From Acetobacter okinawensis (GTDB lineage Bacteria > Pseudomonadota > Alphaproteobacteria > Acetobacterales > Acetobacteraceae), in assembly GCF_002153655.1 (NCBI RefSeq), contig NZ_JOPJ01000008.1, forward strand, positions 1 to 64,000: 64,000 nt of DNA, read 5' to 3'. Shown piece after piece: positions 1 to 9,405 of the stretch (positions within the stretch are counted from its first letter, which is position 1; every line of letters begins with the position of its first letter). The notes beneath the pieces are model-generated. The model was not told where the DNA came from. It made no database searches and saw only the letters and a program-made list of their open reading frames with translations. A program made the position numbers and the translations under genes.

Positions 1-24
1 CCGCCCGTTGAGGCGGGTTTTTTT
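1..24 (+). terminator. Rho-independent terminator of an off-window gene
   Basis: A GC stem (CCGCC at 1-5 pairs with GGCGG at 12-16, six-base loop) is followed directly by seven T residues (18-24). This is a standard intrinsic terminator on the + strand. The gene it ends lies left of the window. Confidence 0.85.
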
Positions 25-125
25 GTGACCGGAAAAGGGCGCAGGAAATGCAGTGGAAATAAATGGAAGCGAAATCCCGCGTAGTTCCGGGACGCAGACA
101 GCGCGCAGCCAGAGGGACAGGAAGC

Positions 126-254
126 GTGACTGTTCAGAAGATCAAGTTCGGAGTTCCGCAGATTCTGGTCGTCGTCTGCTTTGCGTTAATCTTTGTCCTG
201 TCCATCATATCAGGGATGGAAGCGATGGCTGACAGCCGGGGTATCTGTTGCTGA
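126..254 (+). CDS. Possible small single-pass membrane protein
   Basis: A 42-residue ORF from GTG 126, with an AGGAA Shine-Dalgarno-like sequence just upstream. An in-frame ATG at 63 would give 63 residues. The peptide has one hydrophobic stretch (PQILVVVCFALIFVLSIISG) preceded by basic residues, which would suit a membrane insert with the N-terminus inside. No family is recognised and no homologue is known to me. It could be a chance ORF between the terminator and the converging sensor kinase gene, so I hold it as doubtful. Confidence 0.3.
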   Translation: MTVQKIKFGVPQILVVVCFALIFVLSIISGMEAMADSRGICC

Positions 255-365
255 GCGGACAAGCTATCGGAGTTTTTGAAACATCATGGCAGCACAATGC
301 ATTTATTAATACATAGTGGCATTTGAGAAGGACGATCAGGGCGTTAACGGGCGACGTGCCATAGT

Positions 366-2336
366 TTATGGAGATGGCTGTTCTATCGGGAGACGCAAGG
401 TGAAGCTTGTGCCGGGGGAGCGAGGGTGCCACGCAATGGTTGCCGCCAGCATTTTTGCCCGCCAGTGAATATTATGGAGCCCGCGGCCAAGAGATGTCGG
501 CTGGGTTGGTATGAAATCAAGGCCGTCATCTTCAATACGGACAATAATATCATCGGGTTCAACCAAGGTTGAAATGGAAATATTTTGCGCTTGGGCATGT
601 TTGATAATGTTGGTGACAATTTCTTGTAGAATACGCAGGATATGAAGTGCTGCCGATGGCGTGAGCCATTGCATGGGCGGAACTGGCGTGACGCTCCAAT
701 GCAAAATCATTCCCTGTGCGTGGAGACGCGGTTCCAGCCGGAAGCGCAGGTTGGCTAGAAGGGCCAGTAAGTCGGCATCTACGGGTTCGAGAGAGTCTAC
801 TGTTAGTTTTAGGTCAGATAAGCAGTCGTTGAGCGTCTGGGCAATAAGGGTGTGGGGCGCCGCATTGTTGGTCATATGGATTGCACCGGTCAGGATCGAG
901 CCCAGGCCATCGTGCATATCGCGCATTAAGCGTTGGCGCTCTGCGCTTAAAACCTCAACCTGTTCTACCCGGCGGAGTTTGTCATAGCTGTTGCGCAGGG
1001 CCACCTCCTGCGCGTGTAGGCGTGTTTCCAACTGTATATTGGCATGTTCAGCTATGCTGAGCGCATCAATGTAGCGCCTGCACAAGATATAAAGACAGCT
1101 TAGGAACAGGTCCGGCACAACATAGGGTAAAAGGTATAAGTGATCGATACTGACCTTGTAGTCGGCCAACAGCATGTCATGCACCGCAACGGGAAACATG
1201 AGCATGTTCCAAAAGAGCAGGAGTATTCCAGAACGCGATCGGCGCTTCCACATTGCAAGCAGAAGGAGCGGCATGGTTGGAATGGAAAGAACAAAGCAGA
1301 AAATATAAGCTGACAATGCAAGTGCAGCAATATTGATGGAAGACTGGAACACGGGGGAGGTTGCCACGCTGCAGATCACCATGCCCCAGACCAGCAAGTG
1401 CCTGAGCCACGGGAACTCTACCTCAGCCAATCCACAGCAGAAGAGCCAGCCAACAACAATAAGCCAGCACATGGAATTGATTGTGGCCCAGCCAAACCAT
1501 GCCGCAGGAAAAATGCTGGGCTCAAGTGGCCCCATAAAATGTAGAATACGGACTGTATAAAGAAGTGCGGCAAAAACAAACAGAAGATAAAGACTACTAT
1601 TGGGGCGGGCAAAGGCGACAAAAAAAAGTATTATCCCCATGGAGAGCAGGATAACGGCTAAAATACCGGGTATTGTGCATTGTAATGCCAGCCGGGTCCG
1701 GTACCGCCATGATACGGCGTTATACTGGCCAACCCACGCCTGTGTAATGCCCGCCCCTCTTTGAGGTAAGGTATCCATACGCAGCAGCAAAGTAGAGGGG
1801 CCAGAGAAGGGAAGCTCCACCATGACAGGGCGATTGAAGCTGTTCCATATGAGGTCACCGTGGGAATACCAGAGCAGGTGCCCGTTTTGGTAAAGAGCAA
1901 GCCGTCCCTCGGTTTTCCAACGCGGAAGGTAGAAAACAAGGTCAGAGGTGTGTCGGTTCAGTGCGTCAGGCGGTGTGACAACAAATTTGTACCATGACGT
2001 AATAACCGGCGCATTGTTCTGGTCGGGTAGGGTACCGTTCCGTAGCGCGCTGGTGTGGGGGAGTGTCACCTGCTGCCAGTTGCCAGCAGGTCCATCAGGT
2101 GCAACGTTGTCTGGTGCTGGTATGGTCAAATCCACAGGGGCTTCCTGCTTCAAAAAGCCCGTGACCGTGAAGTGTTGAGCCCATGGAGGCTCCCCATTGG
2201 GTTGCGGTGTTGGGTGCACAGCGCGCGCGAGTATAAACAGGCATAACGCAAGTACCAGCAATGCTCCCAAAAGGAGCGCTGCACGTTTTAGGCGTATAAA
2301 AAGTTGTCGATTAATGGGGGTGGTAAAATATTTCAC
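366..2336 (-). CDS. 7TM sensor histidine kinase (HisKA_3/NarX-type)
   Basis: A 656-aa membrane sensor kinase. An N-terminal membrane anchor (about residues 18-40) is followed by an extracytoplasmic beta-rich domain, then about seven hydrophobic helices (roughly 220-410), the layout of 7TMR-DISM receptors. A coiled-coil linker leads to the dimerisation/phosphoacceptor box RDMHDGLG, whose His is the predicted phosphorylation site. The HATPase domain follows, with an N box (QEIVTNIIKHAQ), G1 (EDDGLDF) and G2 (GRGLHNI). The response regulator gene ends 12 bases upstream, so the two are one operon read leftward. The signal sensed is unknown. The pair lies divergent to the T6SS, so control of that locus is a reasonable but unproven guess. 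Confidence 0.9.
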   Translation of the reverse strand: MKYFTTPINRQLFIRLKRAALLLGALLVLALCLFILARAVHPTPQPNGEPPWAQHFTVTGFLKQEAPVDLTIPAPDNVAPDGPAGNWQQVTLPHTSALRNGTLPDQNNAPVITSWYKFVVTPPDALNRHTSDLVFYLPRWKTEGRLALYQNGHLLWYSHGDLIWNSFNRPVMVELPFSGPSTLLLRMDTLPQRGAGITQAWVGQYNAVSWRYRTRLALQCTIPGILAVILLSMGIILFFVAFARPNSSLYLLFVFAALLYTVRILHFMGPLEPSIFPAAWFGWATINSMCWLIVVGWLFCCGLAEVEFPWLRHLLVWGMVICSVATSPVFQSSINIAALALSAYIFCFVLSIPTMPLLLLAMWKRRSRSGILLLFWNMLMFPVAVHDMLLADYKVSIDHLYLLPYVVPDLFLSCLYILCRRYIDALSIAEHANIQLETRLHAQEVALRNSYDKLRRVEQVEVLSAERQRLMRDMHDGLGSILTGAIHMTNNAAPHTLIAQTLNDCLSDLKLTVDSLEPVDADLLALLANLRFRLEPRLHAQGMILHWSVTPVPPMQWLTPSAALHILRILQEIVTNIIKHAQAQNISISTLVEPDDIIVRIEDDGLDFIPTQPTSLGRGLHNIHWRAKMLAATIAWHPRSPGTSFTLRLPIEQPSP

Positions 2337-2348
2337 GGGCGTGGCTAA

Positions 2349-3008
2349 TCAGTTATCAAGCCAGCCAAGGCGTTGTGCTGTCGTCACGGCTTCAATACGG
2401 GTTTTGACGGCAAGTTTGTGATAGATGCGTCGGACGTGGGTGCGCACAGTGTGGGCCGAGACGGAAAGCTGCACCGCTATTTCTGGCGCGGTAAAGCCCT
2501 GCGACACTTTTTGCAGCACCTGCCGCTCGCGTTCCGACAAGGCTGTGCGGAGAGTTTCTTCAGGAGATGGAAGATATTGCCGAAAGCGCGAAAGAACATT
2601 GCGGGCGATCATGGGGCTGATTGGACTGCCGCCCTGACAAGCACAACGGATATTTTGGATCTGTTGTGTATAATCCCCATCCTTGATGATGTAGCCTGCG
2701 GCACCAGATGCAATAGCATCGATCACAGTCGTCTCATCTCCAAATGTGGTGCTCACAAGCACGGCACATTCGGGCCAGTAATGGGCCGATGCCCGCACAA
2801 CATCCAGCCCCGAGCCATCTGGCAAGCCGATGTCGGCCAGAAGTACGTTGGCACTCGGCCCCTTGAGCATGGCCATGCCTTCGTGGCGGGTGGTGGCGAA
2901 GGCATGTAACCTCATATCTGTTTCTAATGCGATGCAGGCGGCTATGGTGTTTCTGAAGGTTGGGTCATCTTCCAGCATAGCGACACGAATGTGTTCGGTG
3001 TTTTTCAT
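2349..3008 (-). CDS. NarL/LuxR-family response regulator
   Basis: A 219-aa response regulator. The receiver domain has the acidic pair in LEDDP, the phosphoacceptor Asp in VLLADIGLPDG, the conserved Thr in STTFGDE and the Lys in IIKDGD. A C-terminal LuxR-type HTH follows (LSERERQVLQKVSQG, then TVRTHVRRIYHKL). I place the start at ATG 3008; the in-frame ATG at 3035 adds nine residues not typical of the family. It is the first gene of a two-gene operon with the sensor kinase, which presumably phosphorylates it. It probably binds palindromic DNA, and the two similar boxes at 3090-3109 and 3400-3419 are candidates. Confidence 0.92.
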   Translation of the reverse strand: MKNTEHIRVAMLEDDPTFRNTIAACIALETDMRLHAFATTRHEGMAMLKGPSANVLLADIGLPDGSGLDVVRASAHYWPECAVLVSTTFGDETTVIDAIASGAAGYIIKDGDYTQQIQNIRCACQGGSPISPMIARNVLSRFRQYLPSPEETLRTALSERERQVLQKVSQGFTAPEIAVQLSVSAHTVRTHVRRIYHKLAVKTRIEAVTTAQRLGWLDN

Positions 3009-3089
3009 TTGATGTCTCCATGCCGACAAAAACATGCCTGAAGGGAAGCAGAGTTTTTGTCATAATATTGTCATGTCGAAATAGCATTC

Positions 3090-3109
3090 TGTCCTCAAAT
3101 CGGGGGACA
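3090..3109. promoter_or_regulatory. Candidate operator box 1 (imperfect palindrome)
   Basis: TGTCCTCAAATCGGGGGACA, with TGTCC/GGACA half-sites. It lies 82 bases upstream of the response regulator start. A second copy is at 3400-3419. Symmetry and duplication suggest a dimeric regulator, possibly the adjacent NarL-type response regulator (inference). Confidence 0.45.
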
Positions 3110-3399
3110 GACAGGCTGTGGGCATTGGCTTAAGCAGGGTATTTAAAGGGCTCGTTTTCCTTTTAAAATCATTGCAACGGCTGGGTTAGGGTGGTTCTTG
3201 CGTGGGATCAGGGATTTTTTCCAGGCTGCGGTTGCATGTTACTCTTACTTGAGTGGGCTTGTAAAATTTAGACGGCAGGTATGTGCGAGCGCAATGCATT
3301 CCTGAGGTTAAAAGCGGACTCGTAAGATTATTAATTTCATATGAAAATTGGGCATCGTTTCCCGATATTTCTTGCCTAAAATCCAAAGAAAAATCTTTT

Positions 3400-3419
3400 T
3401 GTCCCTAATTTGGGGGATA
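3400..3419. promoter_or_regulatory. Candidate operator box 2
   Basis: TGTCCCTAATTTGGGGGATA, matching box 1 at 15 of 20 positions. It lies 311 bases upstream of the tssH start, placing one copy near each of the divergent transcription units. Confidence 0.45.
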
Positions 3420-3729
3420 CACGACCCTCTCTGAACCATGCTCTGCTGAATAAATGCGCCAAAGTATGGAGCACCATATTTTGCGCAGGAAATTGCGGCT
3501 GCCTCACACATTTGGGTGAGTATCTGCTGTTTCGCTTGAATCCTGTGTTGCGGAGTGCGGGCTCCGCAAGGAGTAGGGGCATGAGGTCGAGAGATAAAAA
3601 TGCTTCGGTCGGAGCACTGCACTTTTGTGCGGCATCCTGTCAGCCGGGTTGTTGTTTTGTGCCGGTTTTTGCGGTGGCAACGGCAGGCCTGCCTTCCCTT
3701 GATGGCTCAGTAACGGATTGCGTGCTGCC

Positions 3730-6330
3730 GTGACAACTCTACGCTCATTGATCGCGCGCCTTTCCCCGCGCTGCCGTACCGCATTGGAGACTGCCGCAGC
3801 GCAAGCTCTTGCCCGCACGCATTTTTATATTGAGATAGAACATATTCTCGTAGCGCTGCTGGGTGCTGACGAGTCCGATCTTGTCGTAGTTTTGCAGCAC
3901 AACGGGGTGGATGTTTTGTCCTCCCTTGCCGGGCTGGAAAAAACGCTGGCGGGTCTGAAATCCGGCAATGTCAGGGCGCCAGGGTTATCGCCCGAGCTTG
4001 TTGGCTGGTTTGAAAAAGCCTGGCTTGCCGCATCGCTGGAAGAAGGGGGCGAGCAGGTCTGCTCGGGCCATTTGCTTCTGGCTGGCCTGAATGAAGGTTC
4101 TCTGCGGCCCCGGTTTTTGGAAATTTTTCCCGCGTGTGCGGGCATAAGCGTAGATACGATCCGCGAAGACGTTGCTCTTTGCAAAGGCGAGTGCCCAGTC
4201 AGTGGGGATGCGGACGTTGGTGCGCGTCCTGCCACCCCATCCTTTTCGCAGGACGCATTGCAGCGTTATTGCGTGGATCTGACGGAGAAAGCACGGCAGG
4301 GGCAGATTGACCCCATTGTCGGTCGTAGCGCAGAGATTGCTGAAACGATTGAGATCCTTGGCCGTCGCAGACAAAATAACCCGGTCTTGGTTGGGGAACC
4401 GGGGGTCGGCAAAACGGCTGTGGTCGAAGGGCTGGCGGCCTTGATCGCTAATGGCCACGTGATTGAGACATTACGTGGCGCACGCGTGTTGTCCCTTGAT
4501 CTGGGACTGTTGCAGGCTGGTGCGGGTGTTAAAGGGGAATTTGAAAAACGGTTGCGTGCCGTTATTGATGACGTTGTTGGCTCTCCCGTCCCGATTATTC
4601 TTTTTATTGATGAAGCGCACACCCTTATCGGTGCAGGGGGGCAGGCCGGTCAGAACGATGCTGCCAACCTGCTCAAACCCGCCTTGGCCCGTGGTGAGCT
4701 ACGCTGCATCGCTGCGACCACCTGGAGCGAATACAAAAAATATGTAGAAAAAGACGCAGCTTTGGCGCGGCGTTTTCAGGCTGTGCAAATTGGTCAGCCA
4801 GATGCAGAGGTGGCGCGTGCCATGCTGCGTTCGCTAGCACCCGTGCTGGAAAAGCACCATGGCGTCACGATTATAGAAGAAGCCCTGCACGCGGCTGTCA
4901 GCCTTTCTACGCGCTATATCGCCAGCCGTCAGCTTCCGGATAAGGCTGTCAGTTTGCTGGATACGGCCTGCTCACGTGTGGCTCAGAGCCAGGTCGGGCG
5001 TCCGGTTGTGCTGGAAAAGGCTTTGCAGCGGCGCGACATGCTCAGGCTGGAACAGTCCATGCTGGAGCAGGAGCAGCAGGTTGGGCTGGGCTCGGAGAAA
5101 GCGCGTAAGGATGTTGAGGAACGTCTGAGCCAGGCGGATGCCGAGTGTCCAGCGCTTGATGCCAGTTGGCAGCAGGAACTTGCCTTGGTGCAAGACATAA
5201 AAGCACTGCAGGACACGCTCAAAGACGCGGGAGAGGATGCCGGCACCGGGCAGGTGGCTCTACAGGATGCGTTGGCCAACCTTGTGGCGTTGCAGGGGGT
5301 GCGGCCTCTTGTTTTTCCGCTTGTGGACAAAAATGCCGTTGCTGCTGTGGTGGAGGAGTGGACCGGCGTGCCCGTAGGCCGCATGGCCGGGAGCGAACTT
5401 GAGGCACTTCTGGGCTTGAGTGAGCGCCTTCAGGCCCGTGTTCTGGGGCAGGATCACGCGCTTGAGGCAATAGCCAGAGTCATGTTGACCCAACGTGCCG
5501 GGTTGGCGGACCCGCGCAAGCCTGCCGGAGTGTTTTTGCTGGTTGGCACGTCTGGTGTGGGCAAAACGGAAACCGCTCTGGCTCTTGCCGAAGCCCTGTA
5601 TGGTGGCGAGCAGAATCTGACGGTTATCAACATGAGCGAGTTCAAGGAGGAGCATAAGGTATCACTCCTTATGGGAGCGCCTCCCGGCTATGTTGGCTAC
5701 GGTGAAGGCGGCATTTTGACCGAAGCCGTGCGTCGCAAGCCCTATTCTGTGATCTTGCTGGATGAGATGGAAAAAGCGCATCCGGGCGTGCAGGATGTTT
5801 TTTATCAGGTTTTTGATAAAGGGCAGATGAAGGATGGAGAAGGGCGGGACATAGATTTTAGAAATACCGTTATTCTCATGACGTCCAATGCTGGGTCCGA
5901 GAGCATTGCGCAAGCCTGCACCAACCGGGATGACCTGCCAGAGCAGGAGGAGTTGATAGAGCAGCTCCGGCCTGATCTGTTGCGCTGGTTCCGGCCTGCA
6001 TTTTTGGGGCGGTGCACAACTGTTGCGTACTATCCCTTGTCGGATACGCTGCTGCGCAAAATTATTGAGCTTAATTTTGAACGGATCCGCCGTCGTCTCT
6101 TAACCGCATGGAATGCAACGTTTTCTGTTTCCGAGGCGGTGGTTGATGCTTTGCTCCTGCGTTGCCACGAAGTGGAGAGTGGCGCGCGGGTTGTTGAATC
6201 CGTTCTCTCTCATACATTGCTGCCTGCCTTGTCCGAACGTGCTCTGGAGCGTCTGGTGTCTGGGCAGGAAATTCAATGTTTTGATGTGGGCGTGGGGGAA
6301 GATGGCGCTTTTACGTACGCTGTAACGTAA
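3730..6330 (+). CDS. tssH: T6SS sheath-recycling ATPase TssH (ClpV)
   Basis: An 866-aa double-AAA+ unfoldase of the ClpV family, which disassembles contracted TssB/TssC sheaths in the cytoplasm. An N-domain (about 1-150) has double-Clp-N repeats. AAA1 has Walker A GEPGVGKT (near residue 222) and Walker [13 protein letters not shown] coiled-coil middle region is followed by AAA2 with Walker A GTSGVGKT (near 606) and Walker [13 protein letters not shown], and a C-terminal ClpB-D2 small domain. Both ATPase sites look intact. I chose GTG 3730; TTG 3718 is an in-frame alternative adding four residues. No strong Shine-Dalgarno is visible. It heads the T6SS operon, with 33 bases to the next gene. 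Confidence 0.95.
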   Translation: MTTLRSLIARLSPRCRTALETAAAQALARTHFYIEIEHILVALLGADESDLVVVLQHNGVDVLSSLAGLEKTLAGLKSGNVRAPGLSPELVGWFEKAWLAASLEEGGEQVCSGHLLLAGLNEGSLRPRFLEIFPACAGISVDTIREDVALCKGECPVSGDADVGARPATPSFSQDALQRYCVDLTEKARQGQIDPIVGRSAEIAETIEILGRRRQNNPVLVGEPGVGKTAVVEGLAALIANGHVIETLRGARVLSLDLGLLQAGAGVKGEFEKRLRAVIDDVVGSPVPIILFIDEAHTLIGAGGQAGQNDAANLLKPALARGELRCIAATTWSEYKKYVEKDAALARRFQAVQIGQPDAEVARAMLRSLAPVLEKHHGVTIIEEALHAAVSLSTRYIASRQLPDKAVSLLDTACSRVAQSQVGRPVVLEKALQRRDMLRLEQSMLEQEQQVGLGSEKARKDVEERLSQADAECPALDASWQQELALVQDIKALQDTLKDAGEDAGTGQVALQDALANLVALQGVRPLVFPLVDKNAVAAVVEEWTGVPVGRMAGSELEALLGLSERLQARVLGQDHALEAIARVMLTQRAGLADPRKPAGVFLLVGTSGVGKTETALALAEALYGGEQNLTVINMSEFKEEHKVSLLMGAPPGYVGYGEGGILTEAVRRKPYSVILLDEMEKAHPGVQDVFYQVFDKGQMKDGEGRDIDFRNTVILMTSNAGSESIAQACTNRDDLPEQEELIEQLRPDLLRWFRPAFLGRCTTVAYYPLSDTLLRKIIELNFERIRRRLLTAWNATFSVSEAVVDALLLRCHEVESGARVVESVLSHTLLPALSERALERLVSGQEIQCFDVGVGEDGAFTYAVT

Positions 6331-6363
6331 AGGCAGATCATTTATGGGCGTAGTGTAACAGTC

Positions 6364-8058
6364 ATGACAGAAAAATTTTCGCCTGTTTCTATCATTGTAA
6401 AAAATATCACCTCAGGTGAGAGAACTGTTACCTTTCGCCAGGATATTATCACAATCGGCCGTGCGCCAACATGCGATGTTGTTCTGCCTGATGCCGGACG
6501 CAATATCTCCAGCTATCATGCTGTTATTTTAAAAGTGGGTTCGAGCTACCTCCTGAAAGATACAAGTCGCAACGGCACACGGCGCGAAAACGGTTCCGTC
6601 ATGAGCAATGGCATGAGTGTTGCGTTGTCTGATGGAGATGAGTTTGAAATTATTGGTTACAAAATTGTTTTTCTGTCAAAAGAGCATACGGCAGAAGAGG
6701 TTATTGCGCCGCATAAAGTAGAGCCTTCCAAAGATATTAATACGTTGCTCAAGGACATTGTGGGGGCCGTGCCGCGTGCAGGCAAACCACAAACGCATCA
6801 TTTGCCATCAGAAAGTGTGGAGTTTCCAAAACTTCCGCATTTTGCCAACAAAACCACAACAGAAAAAGCCCCTCTGTTTTTTACCGCACCGCCGCAACCG
6901 CAGCCGGAAAGCGCGAACACGCAACCACCGGTGCTGGATGACTTTTTGGACGATAAACAGGGCACGGTTCCTCCTGTTGTCGTTCATGAAGACTTGCAGC
7001 TTCGGAAAAATACGCTGGTTTTTACGCCGGTGCCGGAAGAAGCTTGTCTACCAGTGTCCCATCAGAAGGCCCCGGCTCAGGGTGACAAGCAGGAATGTGT
7101 TGGGGTCCACTCTACAGATTATAATGTAAACACTCAGCGGTACCTTACGGATTTGGGTAATGCGCCGGACACCATGCGTTCCGTTGCTGCTGTGTGCCTG
7201 ACGTTACATTCTTTGTTTGAAAAAAAGAATGACAGTGAAAAAGGCATCTACTTTCCAGTTCTGCATCGTTTTTTACGGGGAGAAGCGGTGGAAGGGGAAG
7301 AGCTTGTAAAGGCCATTCAGGCAACGTGCGACCAAATTGTCAGCGATGAGCGCGCACGTCAGTCGGTTGTAATGGGAGCCTTCAGGAATGCTCTGGCGCT
7401 TGTGCGGCCCAAGAGCCTTAAATCACGGGCGAAGGGGGTGATGGGGAGCAGGCTTTTCCGTTCTGAAAAATCTATGTTGTGGGATTTTTTTGAAAAACAG
7501 GATAGCGAGATCATGGCTGTGGCTGAACAGGAGTTTATCCGTCAACTCCAGCATGAAGATCAGGCAGTAAAGACTGATCCCCCAAAAAGAACACCTCTTT
7601 TGCGGCGTGTTGTTGGTGTTGTTGTACCGCTGGCTCTGCTCTGTCATCTGGCAGGGTGTGGCGGCCCCTCTCCAACACGTCTGAATTTGACAATTCAGAC
7701 AACAGCGCAGGTAAACCCAAACAGTATCGGGCGTCCCTCTCCCGTGGTGATCCGCATTTTCAACCTTGCGAATGATGATGAGTTCCAGACCAGCAGTTTT
7801 GATGCGCTCTATAGAAATAATGCAAAGGGCGCTGATTCTTCCATTCTGGGTAGTGAAGAATACGAAATAGCCCCCGCTTCAAGCCGCCATATCAATATGG
7901 TGTTGCCAGAAGGGACAAAAAATTTCGGCATGATTGCAGCGTTCAGGCAAATCGATCATGCAACGTGGCGTCTGGTGGCGCCACTGCGCCTGCACAGAAA
8001 AAACAAAATAGATATTATTGTTGGTCCATCGACCATTCTTCTTAATAAAAAACGTTAA
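6364..8058 (+). CDS. FHA protein TagH fused to T6SS lipoprotein TssJ
   Basis: A 564-aa fusion. Residues about 1-115 are a forkhead-associated domain (phosphothreonine binding; GRAPTCDV near 36, SRNG near 75). A Pro-rich linker and a helical TagH-type C-terminal domain (about 255-410) follow. Then comes a basic/hydrophobic segment ending in the lipobox LAGC (Cys432). The last 133 residues have the beta-sandwich pattern of TssJ, the outer-membrane lipoprotein that joins TssM. tagH and tssJ are normally separate genes. An in-frame TTG at 7600 would give a classical lipoprotein signal (MRRVVGVVVPLALLCHLAGC), so a separate TssJ may be made by internal initiation, or signal peptidase II may cleave the fusion. 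No other tssJ is in the locus. Confidence 0.88.
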   Translation: MTEKFSPVSIIVKNITSGERTVTFRQDIITIGRAPTCDVVLPDAGRNISSYHAVILKVGSSYLLKDTSRNGTRRENGSVMSNGMSVALSDGDEFEIIGYKIVFLSKEHTAEEVIAPHKVEPSKDINTLLKDIVGAVPRAGKPQTHHLPSESVEFPKLPHFANKTTTEKAPLFFTAPPQPQPESANTQPPVLDDFLDDKQGTVPPVVVHEDLQLRKNTLVFTPVPEEACLPVSHQKAPAQGDKQECVGVHSTDYNVNTQRYLTDLGNAPDTMRSVAAVCLTLHSLFEKKNDSEKGIYFPVLHRFLRGEAVEGEELVKAIQATCDQIVSDERARQSVVMGAFRNALALVRPKSLKSRAKGVMGSRLFRSEKSMLWDFFEKQDSEIMAVAEQEFIRQLQHEDQAVKTDPPKRTPLLRRVVGVVVPLALLCHLAGCGGPSPTRLNLTIQTTAQVNPNSIGRPSPVVIRIFNLANDDEFQTSSFDALYRNNAKGADSSILGSEEYEIAPASSRHINMVLPEGTKNFGMIAAFRQIDHATWRLVAPLRLHRKNKIDIIVGPSTILLNKKR

Positions 8059-8082
8059 CCCCTCTGGATGTGTTGAATAAAT

Positions 8083-9405
8083 ATGCTCACAACAGCAAAA
8101 CCTCTCTGGTTCGAAGGACAGCTTATCCGTCCTCAGCATTTGCAGCAGTTATCCCGCTGGGTGGAAAATGATGGCATGTGCCGCCAGCGTCTGGCTGGAG
8201 AGGGGGCATGGGGCGTTTTTTCTCTGAGTATTGATGAAACACTGCTGCCTTTGGGAAAAGTCGGCCTGTCAAGCGGGTGTGTGGTTTTCCCCGATGGCAC
8301 TGTGGCTGAATTCCCAACAGGTCAATCGACACCAGAACCCGTGCAGATTACCCATGATATGGCCGATATGCTGGTATGGCTGTGTGTTGTGCTCCGAGGT
8401 GGCGACAGTAGCGAAACAGGGGAAGGGGGCAGACTTGCAGACACACAGGTCATGCTGCGTGATACTGCCGATGAGGGTTCTGTTGCGGACGTAAAGGTCG
8501 GGTATCCCAATATTTTCCTGATTGGGGGAGACACTGTTCCAGACAATTGTGTGGGTGTGCCCCTGTGCAGAATACAGAAATTAACGCCAGATGGCGCCAT
8601 AACACTGGACACACACTACGCCCCCCCCAGCCTGCGCACTGGGGCAGACCCTCTGTTCGCGCGTCTGGCGCGGGAGGTGCAGGGGATTTTAACAGGGCGT
8701 GCCAATATGCTGGCACGCAGGCTGGAGCCGTCCAAAGGGGGGTACGAAGTTTCGGACCTGGCTGATTTTGCACTTTTGCAACTGATCAACAGCATGGATC
8801 CGGTTTTTCACTGGTTTGCGCATGATCCGGACCGCAGACCGGTTGAATTGTATGAACATCTTCTCAAACTGGTTGCAGGGCTTGCAACCTTTGGGCGGCA
8901 AACACGCAGGCCACCAGAGCTGCCGTTGTGGTCATACCATAATCCGGGGCAGAGCCTGCACACATTGGTGGAACTGCTCAGGCTTTCTCTGGGGCAGTTG
9001 AGTGTTGACACGGCAATACCCATTCCGTTGGAAAACAGGGCTGTCGGGCTGTGGGTGGCAATGGTTGCAGACCGCACACTGTTTGATAATGCCCGGTTCA
9101 TCCTTATGGCGTCAGGGGCTCTTGACCCCGAACAACTGCGCCGTTTGCTGCCCGGAATGACCAAAATTGCGGCCGCAGAAAACATTCAGGAAATTATCAA
9201 CCTGCAACTTCCCGGTGTGCCACTTTCTCCCCTCCCGGTTGCCCCGCGTGAACTCCCGTACCGTTGGGGAACGGTCTATCTGGAGCTTGATCGGGCTTCG
9301 GCCATGTGGTCGCAGTTGCAAAGTTCGGCAGCACTTGTGGTGCATGTTGGTAGCGTCATACCGGACCTGAAGCTTGAACTCTGGGCCTTGAGGCAGAACG
9401 GATGA
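8083..9405 (+). CDS. tssK: T6SS baseplate protein TssK
   Basis: 440 aa, the usual TssK length. It opens with the family signature around WFEGQLIRPQHLQQ. TssK is a trimeric cytoplasmic baseplate component that joins the TssEFG wedge to the TssLM membrane complex. The gene follows the tagH-tssJ fusion by 24 bases and overlaps tssL by four bases (ATGA), a conserved tssK-tssL-tssM order. Confidence 0.95.
   Translation: MLTTAKPLWFEGQLIRPQHLQQLSRWVENDGMCRQRLAGEGAWGVFSLSIDETLLPLGKVGLSSGCVVFPDGTVAEFPTGQSTPEPVQITHDMADMLVWLCVVLRGGDSSETGEGGRLADTQVMLRDTADEGSVADVKVGYPNIFLIGGDTVPDNCVGVPLCRIQKLTPDGAITLDTHYAPPSLRTGADPLFARLAREVQGILTGRANMLARRLEPSKGGYEVSDLADFALLQLINSMDPVFHWFAHDPDRRPVELYEHLLKLVAGLATFGRQTRRPPELPLWSYHNPGQSLHTLVELLRLSLGQLSVDTAIPIPLENRAVGLWVAMVADRTLFDNARFILMASGALDPEQLRRLLPGMTKIAAAENIQEIINLQLPGVPLSPLPVAPRELPYRWGTVYLELDRASAMWSQLQSSAALVVHVGSVIPDLKLELWALRQNG

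Larger units (their letters stand above)
3009..3729. promoter_or_regulatory. Divergent control region between the two-component system and the T6SS
   Basis: About 720 bases with no convincing gene. It contains two related 20-base boxes beginning TGTCC and ending GGGGGA(C/T)A at 3090-3109 and 3400-3419 (15 of 20 positions identical), and a direct repeat of TTGTCAT near 3057-3073. A perfect 8-bp hairpin (TTGCGGAG/CTCCGCAA, 3548-3569) lies in the presumed tssH leader. No convincing sigma-54 or sigma-70 promoter could be picked by eye. The long leader ahead of tssH suggests that T6SS transcription is controlled here. Confidence 0.5.

Noticed and set aside
3009-3729. Sigma-54 promoter upstream of tssH
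   Set aside because: Several TGG sequences were checked but none has GC at the correct distance.
3410-3733. 107-codon ORF upstream of tssH
   Set aside because: Cys/Ser-rich with no fold, in the leader region and overlapping the tssH start.
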